Positions 36,657-46,982 of a stretch of DNA of 64,000 nucleotides are shown here, piece after piece. Source of the DNA: Uloborus plumipes (taxonomy: Eukaryota > Arthropoda > Arachnida > Araneae > Uloboridae); the NCBI GenBank assembly GCA_038373865.1, contig JAXGGA010000026.1, positions 124,001 through 188,000 on the forward strand. The letters run 5' to 3'. How positions within the stretch are numbered: position 1 is the first letter of the stretch; every line of letters starts with the position of its first letter. Below the pieces are notes generated by a model. It was not told the DNA's origin, did no database searches, and worked only from the letters and a program-made list of their open reading frames with translations. The translations under genes were made by a program, and so were the position numbers.

Positions 36657-37333
36657 TACATCCCAACTGGCAAAACGCATAGTTCTAACAAAACAATTAA
36701 AAGTAACTAAAAAATTGAAAAATAAAATAAAATAATTTAAAGTTCTGTAACTTTTGCTTCGGTATTAAAGGGTTTCTAAGTTTGTCACAGAGATCTTTTG
36801 CTACTGATTAATTCTCAGATTTTCACCAGAAAATCCACGAACCGGAATGTTTACCCCTATTTATAACAATACTAAATGTGTTTAATAAAAAAAGATAAAG
36901 AGCTCTAAGTTAAAGTTTCGAGTCATAAATTTGCTCTTGTCTTCACGTTGAAGGAATTGTTTTACTATTTTTTTTTTCTTTTATTCAAGCCTGATTGCTA
37001 AACATGCCTCACTTGACACCACTTTTCTTTTCAAGGTAAACGGTACACCGCAGCTAATGTAAAATAAATTCATTTGAAAGACACATTTGCTTGCAGCTTT
37101 TATGTTAACGAAATTATTTTGATTTTATTTCTCCAAGTTGAAATTTCCAATCCTCTATGTCGTCAGGTATAAATCACATCCATAAATTTTCTTTACATAT
37201 TCGTTAAAAGACAATAATACAAAAGCAAACATTGAAAGTAAATACACAATTGATAATAGTAAAGATCGTACTGATAACAAAGTCTGAAAACAAAGAAAAA
37301 AAATCCTAATGCTTTATTTCAGTTTCTCACCAG

Positions 37334-37363
37334 TATAAATACAAGGCATCGTTCACACAACAT
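37334..37363 (+). promoter_or_regulatory. possible TATA promoter
   Basis: TATAAATA at 37334-37341, with a CATTATC initiator-like site about 28 bases downstream. The following sequence is CT-rich and 5' UTR-like; the first ATG (37410) opens only ten codons and no donor is evident. Weaker than the site at 63.7 kb. Confidence 0.28.
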
Positions 37364-37849
37364 TATCTTTCTCATCTAATAGGGGAGCAGCAACATTTTC
37401 TTTTTCGCAATGCAATTGTTTTCTCCCTTTTGCCGAGCTTAGGCTCTTTATTACGCTGCGTTGAGTTTTCTATTTAACCAATGTGCGGGTTCAATTTATC
37501 TTTGATTTAGCTCATTTAGAGAAGTGTATAATACATCAGAATACATTTTGTTCACAAGCATTGTTTTGCATAAAAATTGCAATATCCTATTCATAAAGCG
37601 AATTACTGGAATAACAATCAATATTGAGACACATATTTAATTCCCGCGGAGTAATTAACGTATTAGAGCTCTTTATCGGACACTAATTGACTTCATTGTT
37701 TATTTGAAGGGAATTAGTGTATTAATATTTATGTATTTTATTTTAAGTAGCTATTAGATAAGCTTTTAGATTAAGTAGCCTTTAACACGTACTTTATTCT
37801 CTCGTTACGCTTTGTTATGCGTTTATAATTGCATAGCTCATTGCAACTA

Positions 37850-38762
37850 CACTGCAAAAAATAAACTTTTTTTTTCACAGTATAATACCGGCAGCAAAAG
37901 TTCCAGTTTAAATCTGTAAAATGCACAGTAATATACAGTAAAATTAGCAATTTTACAGTTTATTACTGTTAAGCAGCAATTTCAGTTTAACCACAATTTT
38001 AGTTTTTACCACAATTCTACAGTTTGCTACTACAAAATTAGCTGTATTATACTGTAAAAATTACAGTATAATATTGTCAGCAGAGGTTCCGGTTTAGAAA
38101 TGTAAACTGCACAATAATAAACTGCAAAATTATGATTTTACAGTTTATTACAGTAGAGCAGTAATTTTACAGTTTATTAGTGCAAAATTAGGAATTTTAA
38201 TTGTTAGTTTCCATTAACCCTTCACTGCACAATTTTTTATATGTTCATGAAAAAAGTCATATGTTACCTTTTAATAGCCCTGAGTTCAGAAAAAATAAAG
38301 AAAAAAATAATCTTAAAAATTTGCACCAAAAATGATGTTTTATCTGTTTGTTTCACATATGGCGCAAAGCATATAGTATACCGATACGTGTAATAATTAA
38401 CAATGTGTTTTGTGTCATAAGTGGAACAAACAAATTTTGCCACTAAGTACAGCATATATATTTAAACATTTTTAGAACAAAGGAAATAATGATTAAGCAC
38501 ACTTCTTACTGTAATGCAGACAATCTATTTTTCAAAAGCACGAGCCGTAATACTTAGGCTAGTGCAACTAACTAGTGCATAAAAATCACACTAAACTGTT
38601 ATAGCAATGTTTCAGAAGGGGCACAAAGCTCAGCTTAACTGCATTTAAATATCATAGGAATATATGAGGGTTTTTTTCGTTTGTGCCAGATCAGGCACAC
38701 CATGCAGTGAAGGGTTAAACTAGCTGTATTATACTGTAAAACAACATCTCTCTTTTAGAGTG
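37850..38762. mobile_element. 'CACTGCAAAAAATAAAC' MITE, copy 2, split by TTAA element C
   Basis: Starts CACTGCAAAAAATAAAC and ends TTTTAGAGTG. The interior has the same ACAGTTTATTACTG / AATTTTACAG units and a 'tataatacYggcagcaRaRgttcYRgttt' segment twice (about 37880 and 38063). The 505-bp TTAA element interrupts it at 38214-38718. The flanking 'TA' on both outer sides suggests a TA target. Confidence 0.7.
38214..38718. mobile_element. TTAA-flanked piggyBac-like MITE (C), nested
   Basis: TTAACCCTTCACTGCA at the left and TGCAGTGAAGGGTTAA at the right are perfect inverted ends with TTAA target duplications; 505 bp. It is inserted inside the 'CACTGCAAAA' element of 37.85-38.76 kb, whose two halves flank it, so it is the younger insertion. 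No coding sequence. Confidence 0.85.
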
Positions 38763-39601
38763 TATATTAAGTAATAGAACGAAGATAATTACAGCTGATA
38801 CAAAAATTGTTTATTGTATTTTGAACAAAAGTTACTTTAAAACTTTTTTCCTTGTATTTTTAGATGCTATTCTGTCAGCTTTCCGTATGTAAACAATTTC
38901 TACCTCAAAAGGCAGAAATTGTACTTTGTAGATTCGTATGGGCCATTTTTGCATTTAAAAAGCAATTAATAATTTCAGTTTAAAACAGTAATGAATAAGA
39001 CTAGTGAGAACGTAATCAACATTTCAGGGGATTAGCTCTTTATTTATAGTATTATTCATATGTGATTCCTTAATTCAAACGTATAAATGTATTCACTACG
39101 TACTTTTAAAAACAGGTTTATCTATTTTCTGGTATGCTCGATATGAGTGTGCTAGCGGACGTCAAAGAAATATAATGGTAATCCTTGAGATTTAATGAAA
39201 TCTTTGCAGGAATCTAATTTGTAAAGCTGAATAGCCTTTATAAATTCTGCTTTAAAGGACTAATTGGTAAATGCATATTATTCAGTTCTAAGGTTAATTA
39301 TTTGCTCTCATTTTCCGAAAGCGTTTCTCTAACTTCAGAATCAGGGATCTGAAATCGTCTTCTTTTACTGTTCATAAGATTTCGATAGAATAATTTCACA
39401 GAGTTCATGAAAAATAGTTAGTCTAAGCTATTTTTAGAAGCATGCTATGATTTAGAAATGGTTTTGAGATAGCGACAATCATTTTGTTTGAGAATATATA
39501 AATATATATATATATATATTCGTGTGCGTTACCTTTTTTTTGTGTAAGTATGGGCTCTCATGTTTCTACCTAGTATACCAATTTTGAATCTTAGGAATGC
39601 T

Positions 39602-41466
39602 TTAACTCTTTATGTCCCATATTAATTTAGGAATGAATTTTTATAAATTTTTTTAGTTGAAAATACATCAAACAACATACAGATAGTTATCAAAATAATG
39701 GAAACACTTGAGATTCATAAGAAAAATCTACCGTTCATCCCAAAATAAGTGATCAATTGTTCTTTAACTTTAGTCATACAAAATATAGACTTCACCGGAC
39801 ATTTCCACATTGAAATTAAATCACCCATGCATTTGGGGGACGATAAAAAGGGGGGTCGGAAGAAAACCGCTTTTTGACCATAACTTTTAGAAAATAGCTC
39901 GGAATAAGCTATAAATTTCAGTAATTAATTAGCATACTATGTATAATTACTGCACAAATTTTTAGGAACGTACCACTCTTATTTCCGAAGATATGAAACA
40001 TTTTTTTAAAAACGGCAATTTTATTTGAAAGGTTTTTGCTCATAACAGGCAGAGTTTTTAATCAAACCTTATCAAAACTTCAGAAAAAATGATAAAATAC
40101 AAGAGAAAGAACATACTAAAACGGTAAATAAAAATATTAAAAATCCGATGAGATATGAGCGTTAAAAGGAAATAATTTTTCACGGCGCATGCGCGAACGA
40201 CAGAAATTTATAACTACAAAAATATTGTAGCCTGGTTTATACTGCATCTTATAAAAAAGTTTCAGTTGAATATCGCAAAAATTGAAAAAGATATCAGCAA
40301 TCTAGTGAGCTGTAATTCATTCATTCGCACGCAAAACATAAAGAGTGAGGAACTGTCCACAAAGAGCTATTTTTAAATTAAAGGTTATTGCGTCATGGTT
40401 CAAAACCAACGTTTCAGGGGGTGTCCGGATACTTTTAGCCACCTACGTATAAGGTCTTTTTGGCCGAATAGGCGAAATGTGACTTCTATGCCGAATATAA
40501 ATTTTCAAACTGAAAACAATTTAACATTGAAAAAAATGCTCGATTGTCACCACACTATTTGTGGACAACCCCTCGCCATTTATGTATTGTCTGCGAATGA
40601 ATGAATTACAGCTCACTAGATCGCTGATATCTTTTTCAATTTTTGCGATATTCAACTGGAACTTTTTTATAAGATGCAGTATAAACCAGGCTACAATATT
40701 TTTGTAGTTATAAATTTCTGTCGTTCGCGCATGCGCCGTGAAAAATTATTTCCTTTTAACATTCATATCTCATCGGATTTTTAATATTTTTATTTACCGT
40801 TTTAGTATGTTCTTTCTCTTGTATTTTGTCATCTTTCCTGAAGTTTTGATAAGGTTTGATCAAAAACTCTGCGTGTTATGAGCAAAAACCCTTCAAATAA
40901 AATTGCCGTTTTTTAAAAAATGTTTCATATCTTCGGAAGTAAGAGTGGTACGTTCATAAAAATTTGTACAGTAATTATACATAGTATGCTAATTAATTAC
41001 TGAAATGCATAGCTTATTCCGAGCTATTTTCAAAGAATTATGGTCAAAAAGCGGTTTTCTTCCGACCCCCCCTTCTTGTCGTCCCCCAAATGCATGGGTG
41101 ATTTAATTAAAATGTGGAAATGTCCGGTGAAGTCTATATTTTGTATGACTAAAGTTAAAGAACAATTGATCGCTTATTTTGCGATTAACGGTAGATTTTC
41201 TTATGAATCTCAAATGTTTCCATTATTTTGATAACTACCTGTAGATACCGAGTGTAAAAATTTTGAAAATAAGTAGGGTCTAAGGCCCTCTACCCCTTAG
41301 GACCCACAGAAAAATTGTTTAAGATCGCAGGTACCATCTGTCAGCCTATCAGTAAAGTACAAGGTGTGATACTTAAAAGCTTTATCATGATTCCATCTAT
41401 TTAATATTCATTCCCTAAATTTATACAAGCGGGACTTCTGAGTCCCGTCGGGGTATAAAGAGTTAA
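39602..41466. mobile_element. TTAA-flanked element (D), split by a foldback element
   Basis: TTAACTCTTTATGTCCC at the left and, inverted at the right, TTAACTCTTTATACCCC form the ends of a TTAA-bounded element. Without the inner insertion it is about 300 bp. A 1.56-kb foldback element occupies 39680-41241. The right part carries 'gggacttctgagtcccgtc'. Probably a piggyBac-type MITE. Confidence 0.72.
39680..41241. mobile_element. 1.56-kb foldback (Tc1-like ends), nested in element D
   Basis: The ends CAGATAGTTATCAAAATAAT and, inverted, CAGGTAGTTATCAAAATAAT are flanked by TA. The two arms stay complementary almost throughout (39680-40365 against 40550-41241), leaving a central loop of about 185 bases. 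The terminal motif 'AAAATAATGGAAACA' is typical of Tc1/mariner-type ends. The loop holds 'CAGGGGGTGTCCGGATAC' at about 40426, itself resembling a Tc1-like terminus. No transposase frame is visible. Such long palindromes are typical of foldback MITEs and could form a 700-bp hairpin. Confidence 0.8.
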
Positions 41467-41545
41467 AGCGATGTAAGAGACCTGCCAAGGGGTATGGTTG
41501 AAAGTTTAAGTAAAAAGACTTAAACACACAAAAACGATGCACACA

Positions 41546-41668
41546 CTTCTAAAAGAAGATTTTTATATATTGCTTTTTAACAAAATCATTTAATAATTTA
41601 TAAAATCTAAAAGGTAATTTAAAACTGGCTGATCAAGTTTTAGAAGTTTACGTAGTTATACGAGTTTG
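41546..41668. repeat. 125-bp dispersed repeat, copy 2
   Basis: Same orientation as the copy at 36.53 kb and starting 80 bases after TTAA element D. It ends at TTATACGAGTTT. Origin unknown; it may be a fragment of a larger dispersed element. Confidence 0.75.
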
Positions 41669-43008
41669 TTATTATTATGGGTGAAGCAGTTGGATTTCCC
41701 TTTCTTCCAATCGCTGAAACACTTTTTATTTCACAAAAATTTGAAAATTTGGTTTGTATCCAAGATTCCATTTCAAGATATTTTGATTCAAAAATCATTG
41801 TCTTTTTTTTATTTAATCCATTATTTAATGTGTATTCTAATCGATAGTAAAAGGCCCTTGATAACGAGAATAATTACATCCTTGACTTAAAATAAAAACT
41901 TTCAACAATTGATTTGCTTTAAAAAAAAAAAAAAAAACTTTTCGGTTTCTCTGATAAATGTATAACAGAAATATTACTGGAGGCGAACATGAAACATTAG
42001 ATTTTAAATCAAAGTATTCAAGTTCAGTAGTAATGTGATCCATATTACTACTTTTACACTCCCTTTAAATTTCATTTCCTAGTATTGATCTTTTGAACTG
42101 CTTTTTCTAGTGTTTAAATTTTCAATTCCTTTAAAGATAATCGATATTGCTTTTAAGCCACTTATGGTAGCGTAAATGAATTTTTACTCTTAAAATCATT
42201 TGTCTCTTTTCCAGACGAGCATGAAATTTCCAATGTTTAAAGTACTTTTCAGAATGAGTCAATTACTACAATAAAACTCATTTACTGCTTACTTTCAGAA
42301 ATTTTAAAACGGAATTTTAAGGAGCAGAAAAATGCTCTGTAAAAAATTATAATTTCACAGAATGATTAGATACAAAATCTGGTTTTGAGGTAAATTTTTC
42401 AAAAAGCATAACAAAGAGTTCCGAGCCAATTCACTTCTTAATAAAACGAATTAGCTGCTTGTAGTTACTTAATTTACATTTAATGGTTTAATTTACACAG
42501 TTTTTTCGATTCCTTTTTATTATGAATATAATACTTATTTTCAGTACTTGAAAAGAAAGGAAGACATTTTTGAAAATAATTTTTAAATTTTATATTTAAA
42601 AGAGTGTTTAAAATACTCTGTTGTTCTAGATTTATATTTAATTTATTTTCAACAATTAAAACGTATTTACTGGAAACAGCTCGCAGTATTAACTATTTTT
42701 AATGGGCGCAAATTAAGTTTAAGTTGAGTAAAGCTCTTCGATCCACTCAGCTATAAGAGGTTTATTGATAGAAAAATGGTTCATTGTTATGCATTCAGTA
42801 AGAGAATGAGATGATCCTGCATAAATAAGGTAAGAGGAGACTTTTTTCTTTGTTCGGCAAGTTTTCCTCAAATGTTTATCTACAACGATGAACTCTCTAC
42901 GAAATGCGTACTACAATCAAAATCAGAGTGCTTTAACCACGCGACTAAAGTCTGTTTGATGCAAGGGATATTGGATCCCTCAATAAAGTGCATATTTGCT
43001 CTAGCCAC

Positions 43009-43345
43009 ACTGTAAAAGAAAAAAAAAGTCTGCAGCAGCTCTGAAAAAACCTCTAGTCAATCGGACTTTCGTGAGGTTTTCCAAAATACAAAAATAACTG
43101 CAGTACTACTAGGAAATGTCTAGAAAAGTGGACTTCCATAAAGGTTTCTAGTAGCGGTACAGCTTCTTTAAAGTATGCTGTACGGTTGCTAGAAAAGTTT
43201 ATGGAATCCCATTTCCTAGAAGTTTTCTAGTTCTGTAGTTTTTCTGTAGTAACGATACAGCTTTTTCTTATGTAACGGTGCTTAAAATAGCGCTGCCATG
43301 ATGCTTGAAAAGTTTGTGGAATACCAGTTTCTTAGAGATTTTGAA
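43009..43345. repeat. degenerate internal repeat region, possibly a MITE
   Basis: Starts CACACTGTAAAAGAAAAAAA. It contains three related units of the form 'TCTAGAAAAGT..TGGA.T.CCA..TTCCTAGA' and two 'GTA.CG.TACAGCTT' motifs about 110 bases apart. No clear terminal repeats at the right side. Confidence 0.45.
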
Positions 43346-43554
43346 GTAGTACTGCAATATTATTTAATGTAGAAGTTGAGCATATGTGTATATGTATCCA
43401 CTTGAGTCAAAGTTTTTCAACTGTTTTCCCCAACATGCAAACATTCCCATAACGAAAAATGACTTGTATGTAGACTGGGGTAGATGTGGTAACTGACCGA
43501 CTGATATGCTGGGACCGCACTGAGAGCTTTTAATGCTCTTATTTTGCCGTCCAA

Positions 43555-43795
43555 CATATCGTCGGCACCATGCTAAAATTACAAATGTGAAAATTGGCAC
43601 TTTTCAGGAGAGGCAAAACACTGAACATAATTTTTCCCACCTGAGGTGTTTGGTTATTTTCAATTTTGAAATTTTTATAGATATTTTTGCGTTTAAAACT
43701 ATCGTTCAAGGTATCATTGTAATTTTAATTATTTATAAAACTCGAACTTGCGATTTTTCACATTCGTTGTTTTAGCACGGTGCCGACGATATATG
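43555..43795. mobile_element. 240-bp MITE with 'ATATCGTCGGCACC' ends
   Basis: CATATCGTCGGCACCATGCT and AAAATTACAAATGTGAAAAT (43555-43594) pair with TTTTTCACATTCGTTGTTTT and AGCACGGTGCCGACGATATA at 43755-43794. Target duplication probably TA. Non-coding. Confidence 0.78.
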
Positions 43796-44671
43796 CTTTT
43801 TCTTTTTAACGAAGAGTTACGCACGTTTTTTCTAGAGTTTTTATTTACGTAAATCAAATTATGTTGTTCTTACTTAAAGATATGTGCTTAAGTATTTTAA
43901 ATAACCGTTAACCAACCGTTCTTCTAAGCTTTAAAACTCCCAAATCTACATGTATAAAATATGGCTAATATGACTGATTGATCATTTGGTTATTGCTGCT
44001 TTCTTCTTAGCATGTTCATTTTTCATAATGTATACTACTTTTTTTTTCACCCAGTATATCTATTTACAAATCGCCACCCTTAATCTACAAATCTTGTTAA
44101 ATCATTTTATCTGTATAATATCTCGTATCTGGACTAAAATAGATGTCATTTACGTAGCCTGCGTAGTTTTTCTCAAACATTCATTTAAAAATTAATTATT
44201 TTTATTTTGATTGTCACAGCATTGTGCACTCTTTCTTGACACTACAGAAACACTTAACCTTTTAACAAACATAATCTATCTATTGCCATATTTTTTTTCG
44301 TTTTGCTGGTGCACTATTACTTAAAGATTAGTCGTTTCAATGTTCAGGGGAACGGATATGTATTGTGCTTGTAACAATTTAAATAGGTGCAGTAAATCAT
44401 TATTAGTAGACATTTTTGCTGCTGATGTTTCCATTAAGTAGACAAAAAATATAATGCCTTTTTTTTAGCAATAACAGTTTTACAATAAACATAATGATAT
44501 ATAAATGGTTCATACACATTTTCTTGCTTTAACTTTTCGATATTTCATCAATAAACGAGATTGTTGGGATTTGAAAAAAAAATCAGTAATAAAACTGATA
44601 TTTTTTTAATTTAATTTATATATGACCAGAAAAATACTGTTTTTTCGATAAACTTGATTTCTTTAAAATGC

Positions 44672-44706
44672 GTTTCTCTGTAAACTCGTAATTGGCTGTC
44701 CGGAGC
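44672..44706 (-). repeat. short repeat 'GTAAACTCGTAATTG', copy 2
   Basis: TCTCTGTAAACTCGTAATTG then GCTGTCCGGA. The minus-strand reading DSQLRVYREK parallels ASQLRVYTEK at 24.98 kb. Another TCTGTCCGGAG lies at 45015. Confidence 0.4.
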
Positions 44707-45244
44707 TAGAATTTAAAAAATAATAAAGTGTAATAAAGTAATTATATCTCTTAGTTCAAGTTAAGCATTAATACTTTGTAGCCCAATTGTATTTGGAAAT
44801 ATAACAATTTACTTTTTCTTTCTAGATATAATCTAAGTGCTAAAAACAATTCCCTGACTGTCCCAATCGTATAGTCTAACACTAAAAGGTAATATTTAAA
44901 AAACTTATTAACATTACATAAATTTGGCAATTAATATCTAAAATAGAACAACGCAACTATATGTTTTTTTAATAAGCTCTAATTAAGCATTTCTAAAACT
45001 TTATACTATCAAGTTCTGTCCGGAGTTTTTTCAAGCAATCCCTACTACAAATTCAAAGCTGCAATGGAAAATATCTATTACTTTTGCAAACGTTTTTTGA
45101 CATGAAGTTTAACGTAAACAGTGTAAAGAACGGTGTTGGAACGATACTGTGTTTAGTTTCTGAGCCACCTTTGCGATGAAAATATGCATTTTGATCGTTG
45201 CTAAAACAATCCTCTGGTAAGTAATTTTACTAATGTTAATTAGT

Positions 45245-46982
45245 TTAACCCATTAAACGCCGCTATATGAAATACATAAAAAATCTAAACAGAATTTACT
45301 TTTTTCATGAAAGGTATATATCTCTAGTACAGCGCAGTTGAAATTTTCGAAAAAACTTTAACTGGTTAGAAATTATAGTCTGTTCCCATAATGGGAGCTT
45401 TGGCGCTTTTGAGGGGGAAAATCATCCGCTGTCTTAGCCGCGTTTCTACCGCGTTCGGTTCCGTTTCTACTTTTTCCTACCGCGTTTTAAAAGAACCGCG
45501 TCTTAACTATTATACATTCTTATACTTTTATGTCCATAGCAAAAATCCATGCATATATATGTGTATATGTGTATAATCTTTTCCAAAATAGGATATATAT
45601 TTCATTTAAATTGCGCATGAGAAGATAAATACTAAAAGTAAATAAACTATAGATGAAAGCAAAAAAAAAAAAAAACCTATAACATAGAAAAAAAGCTTAG
45701 CCAATCCTTAACAATTTTTAAATTTTTAAACGAAAATGTGAAGTACAATTTTGATGCAGCGTTCGACGCATTTTTTACATTTGGTTCGAGTTTTCTTTTT
45801 ACAAAATTTACACCGAGATTGTTTTTCAGCGCTTATAATGAAATGGTTTACTCTATCAAAACGAACAGTTGCGTTTACCGGTCCTCAAGGTTCTAACTGG
45901 GGATTTATATTGCCTTATTTTGAACTTTTAATTAGAAATTTAGTAATTGTTTAAAAATATTAATTGTTTTGTCGCCCTTGAGCTCTTTATGAATTCTAAA
46001 GGCTGTGCTACATCAACCATATTTAGTATATTAGTAAAAAAAGGCCACCACTAATTTTTTTCCTTTGAAACGAGACCTGTACGCACTAAGAAATTGATCT
46101 AAGAGATCAACACCTCCCACATATTTATTGTATGATGCAATTAGATGTCGTTGAGGCAAATCAATTTGTTTTTTTTTTTTTTTTTTGAACCCCATCTTTT
46201 GACTAGTCCCGACGGAGCTTCCGTTTCAAAATTCGATGCTAAGCACACTATTTTATTATCCTTCCATTTTACGACACTTAAGTTTTCAGTTTGAACTTTT
46301 TCTTGTATTTTTTTCTTGGAGATGAAGACCTCAAAATATGAAAGCATATTCCGCCAAAAAGAGTAATTCGCATGGGAAGCAAAAATATGATACTGTTCTC
46401 AGTCTAACTATTTTGAGAATAGTGCTAACATTCACAAAACATAGTTCACCAAATATTTTTTCGAAACACCCAGAAAGGAGTACACGTGTCTCGTGACGTA
46501 GGTTACCCCTTTGTGCCTAGCAGCATTCCTTTCTTTATTGCAAGCGCGCGTACACAAACGACGAAGAATGCGAACCAGCAGGACCCTAACCAGTCCCCGC
46601 CAAATCTCCCATTATGGGAACAAAGACTTAGAGCGCTTCTAGCAATGCTTTAATTGAATCGTTTCATTCCAGGTTTTTGATATGTTTTTTGTTGGAATAT
46701 CTGCTTTAGATATGTAGAGCAGTTGAAAAATTTAAAAAATCCATTGATTTAGTTTTTCTTAGTTTTTTACATTTTCGTAAAAAACGCAAAGTTGAATTTT
46801 TTGGAAAAATGTGGAAAATTATATAAAATTCAAAGATCCTACTGAATTTTTTTTATAATGTACTTCAATTCGTTGAAATTCCCATGGGATATGTTTTTTA
46901 TGAATAACTCAAATTTCTTCAGAGAAAAAAAAAATAAAAGTAGATGTTCCCGCAATGGGAGCTTTGGCGCTTAATAGGTTAA
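45245..46982 (-). mobile_element. piggyBac-family element with TTAA ends
   Basis: The element begins TTAACCCATTAAACGCC and ends, read inverted, TTAACCTATTAAGCGCC. TTAA at both ends is the hallmark piggyBac target duplication. Subterminal repeats with 'TCCCATAATGGGAG' near 45388, 46610 (inverted) and 46955 add further symmetry. Inside, on the minus strand, lie recognisable pieces of a piggyBac transposase. At about 1.74 kb it is shorter than intact piggyBac elements (about 2.4 kb), consistent with loss of the N-terminal coding half. Confidence 0.85.
45731..46347 (-). pseudogene. piggyBac transposase remnant (C-terminal half)
   Basis: Minus-strand translation shows family hallmarks in order. 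First VVKWKDNKIVCLASNF and VKRWGSKKKK, in one frame (46347-46141). Then, after a frame change in a poly-A run near 46170, RHLIASYNKYVGGVDLLDQF (about 46139-46085). Last a cysteine cluster CKFCKKKTRTKCKKC (about 45825-45760), matching the C-terminal zinc-binding region of these proteins. Between the second and third blocks the reading is broken by stops and shifts. The N-terminal domain and the first catalytic Asp residues are not recognisable upstream. It is therefore a dead copy, and no intact protein can be made from it. Confidence 0.85.

Noticed and set aside
45391..45576. Plus-strand 61-codon frame
   Set aside because: Lies inside the piggyBac element, opposite to its transposase and in its subterminal repeats.
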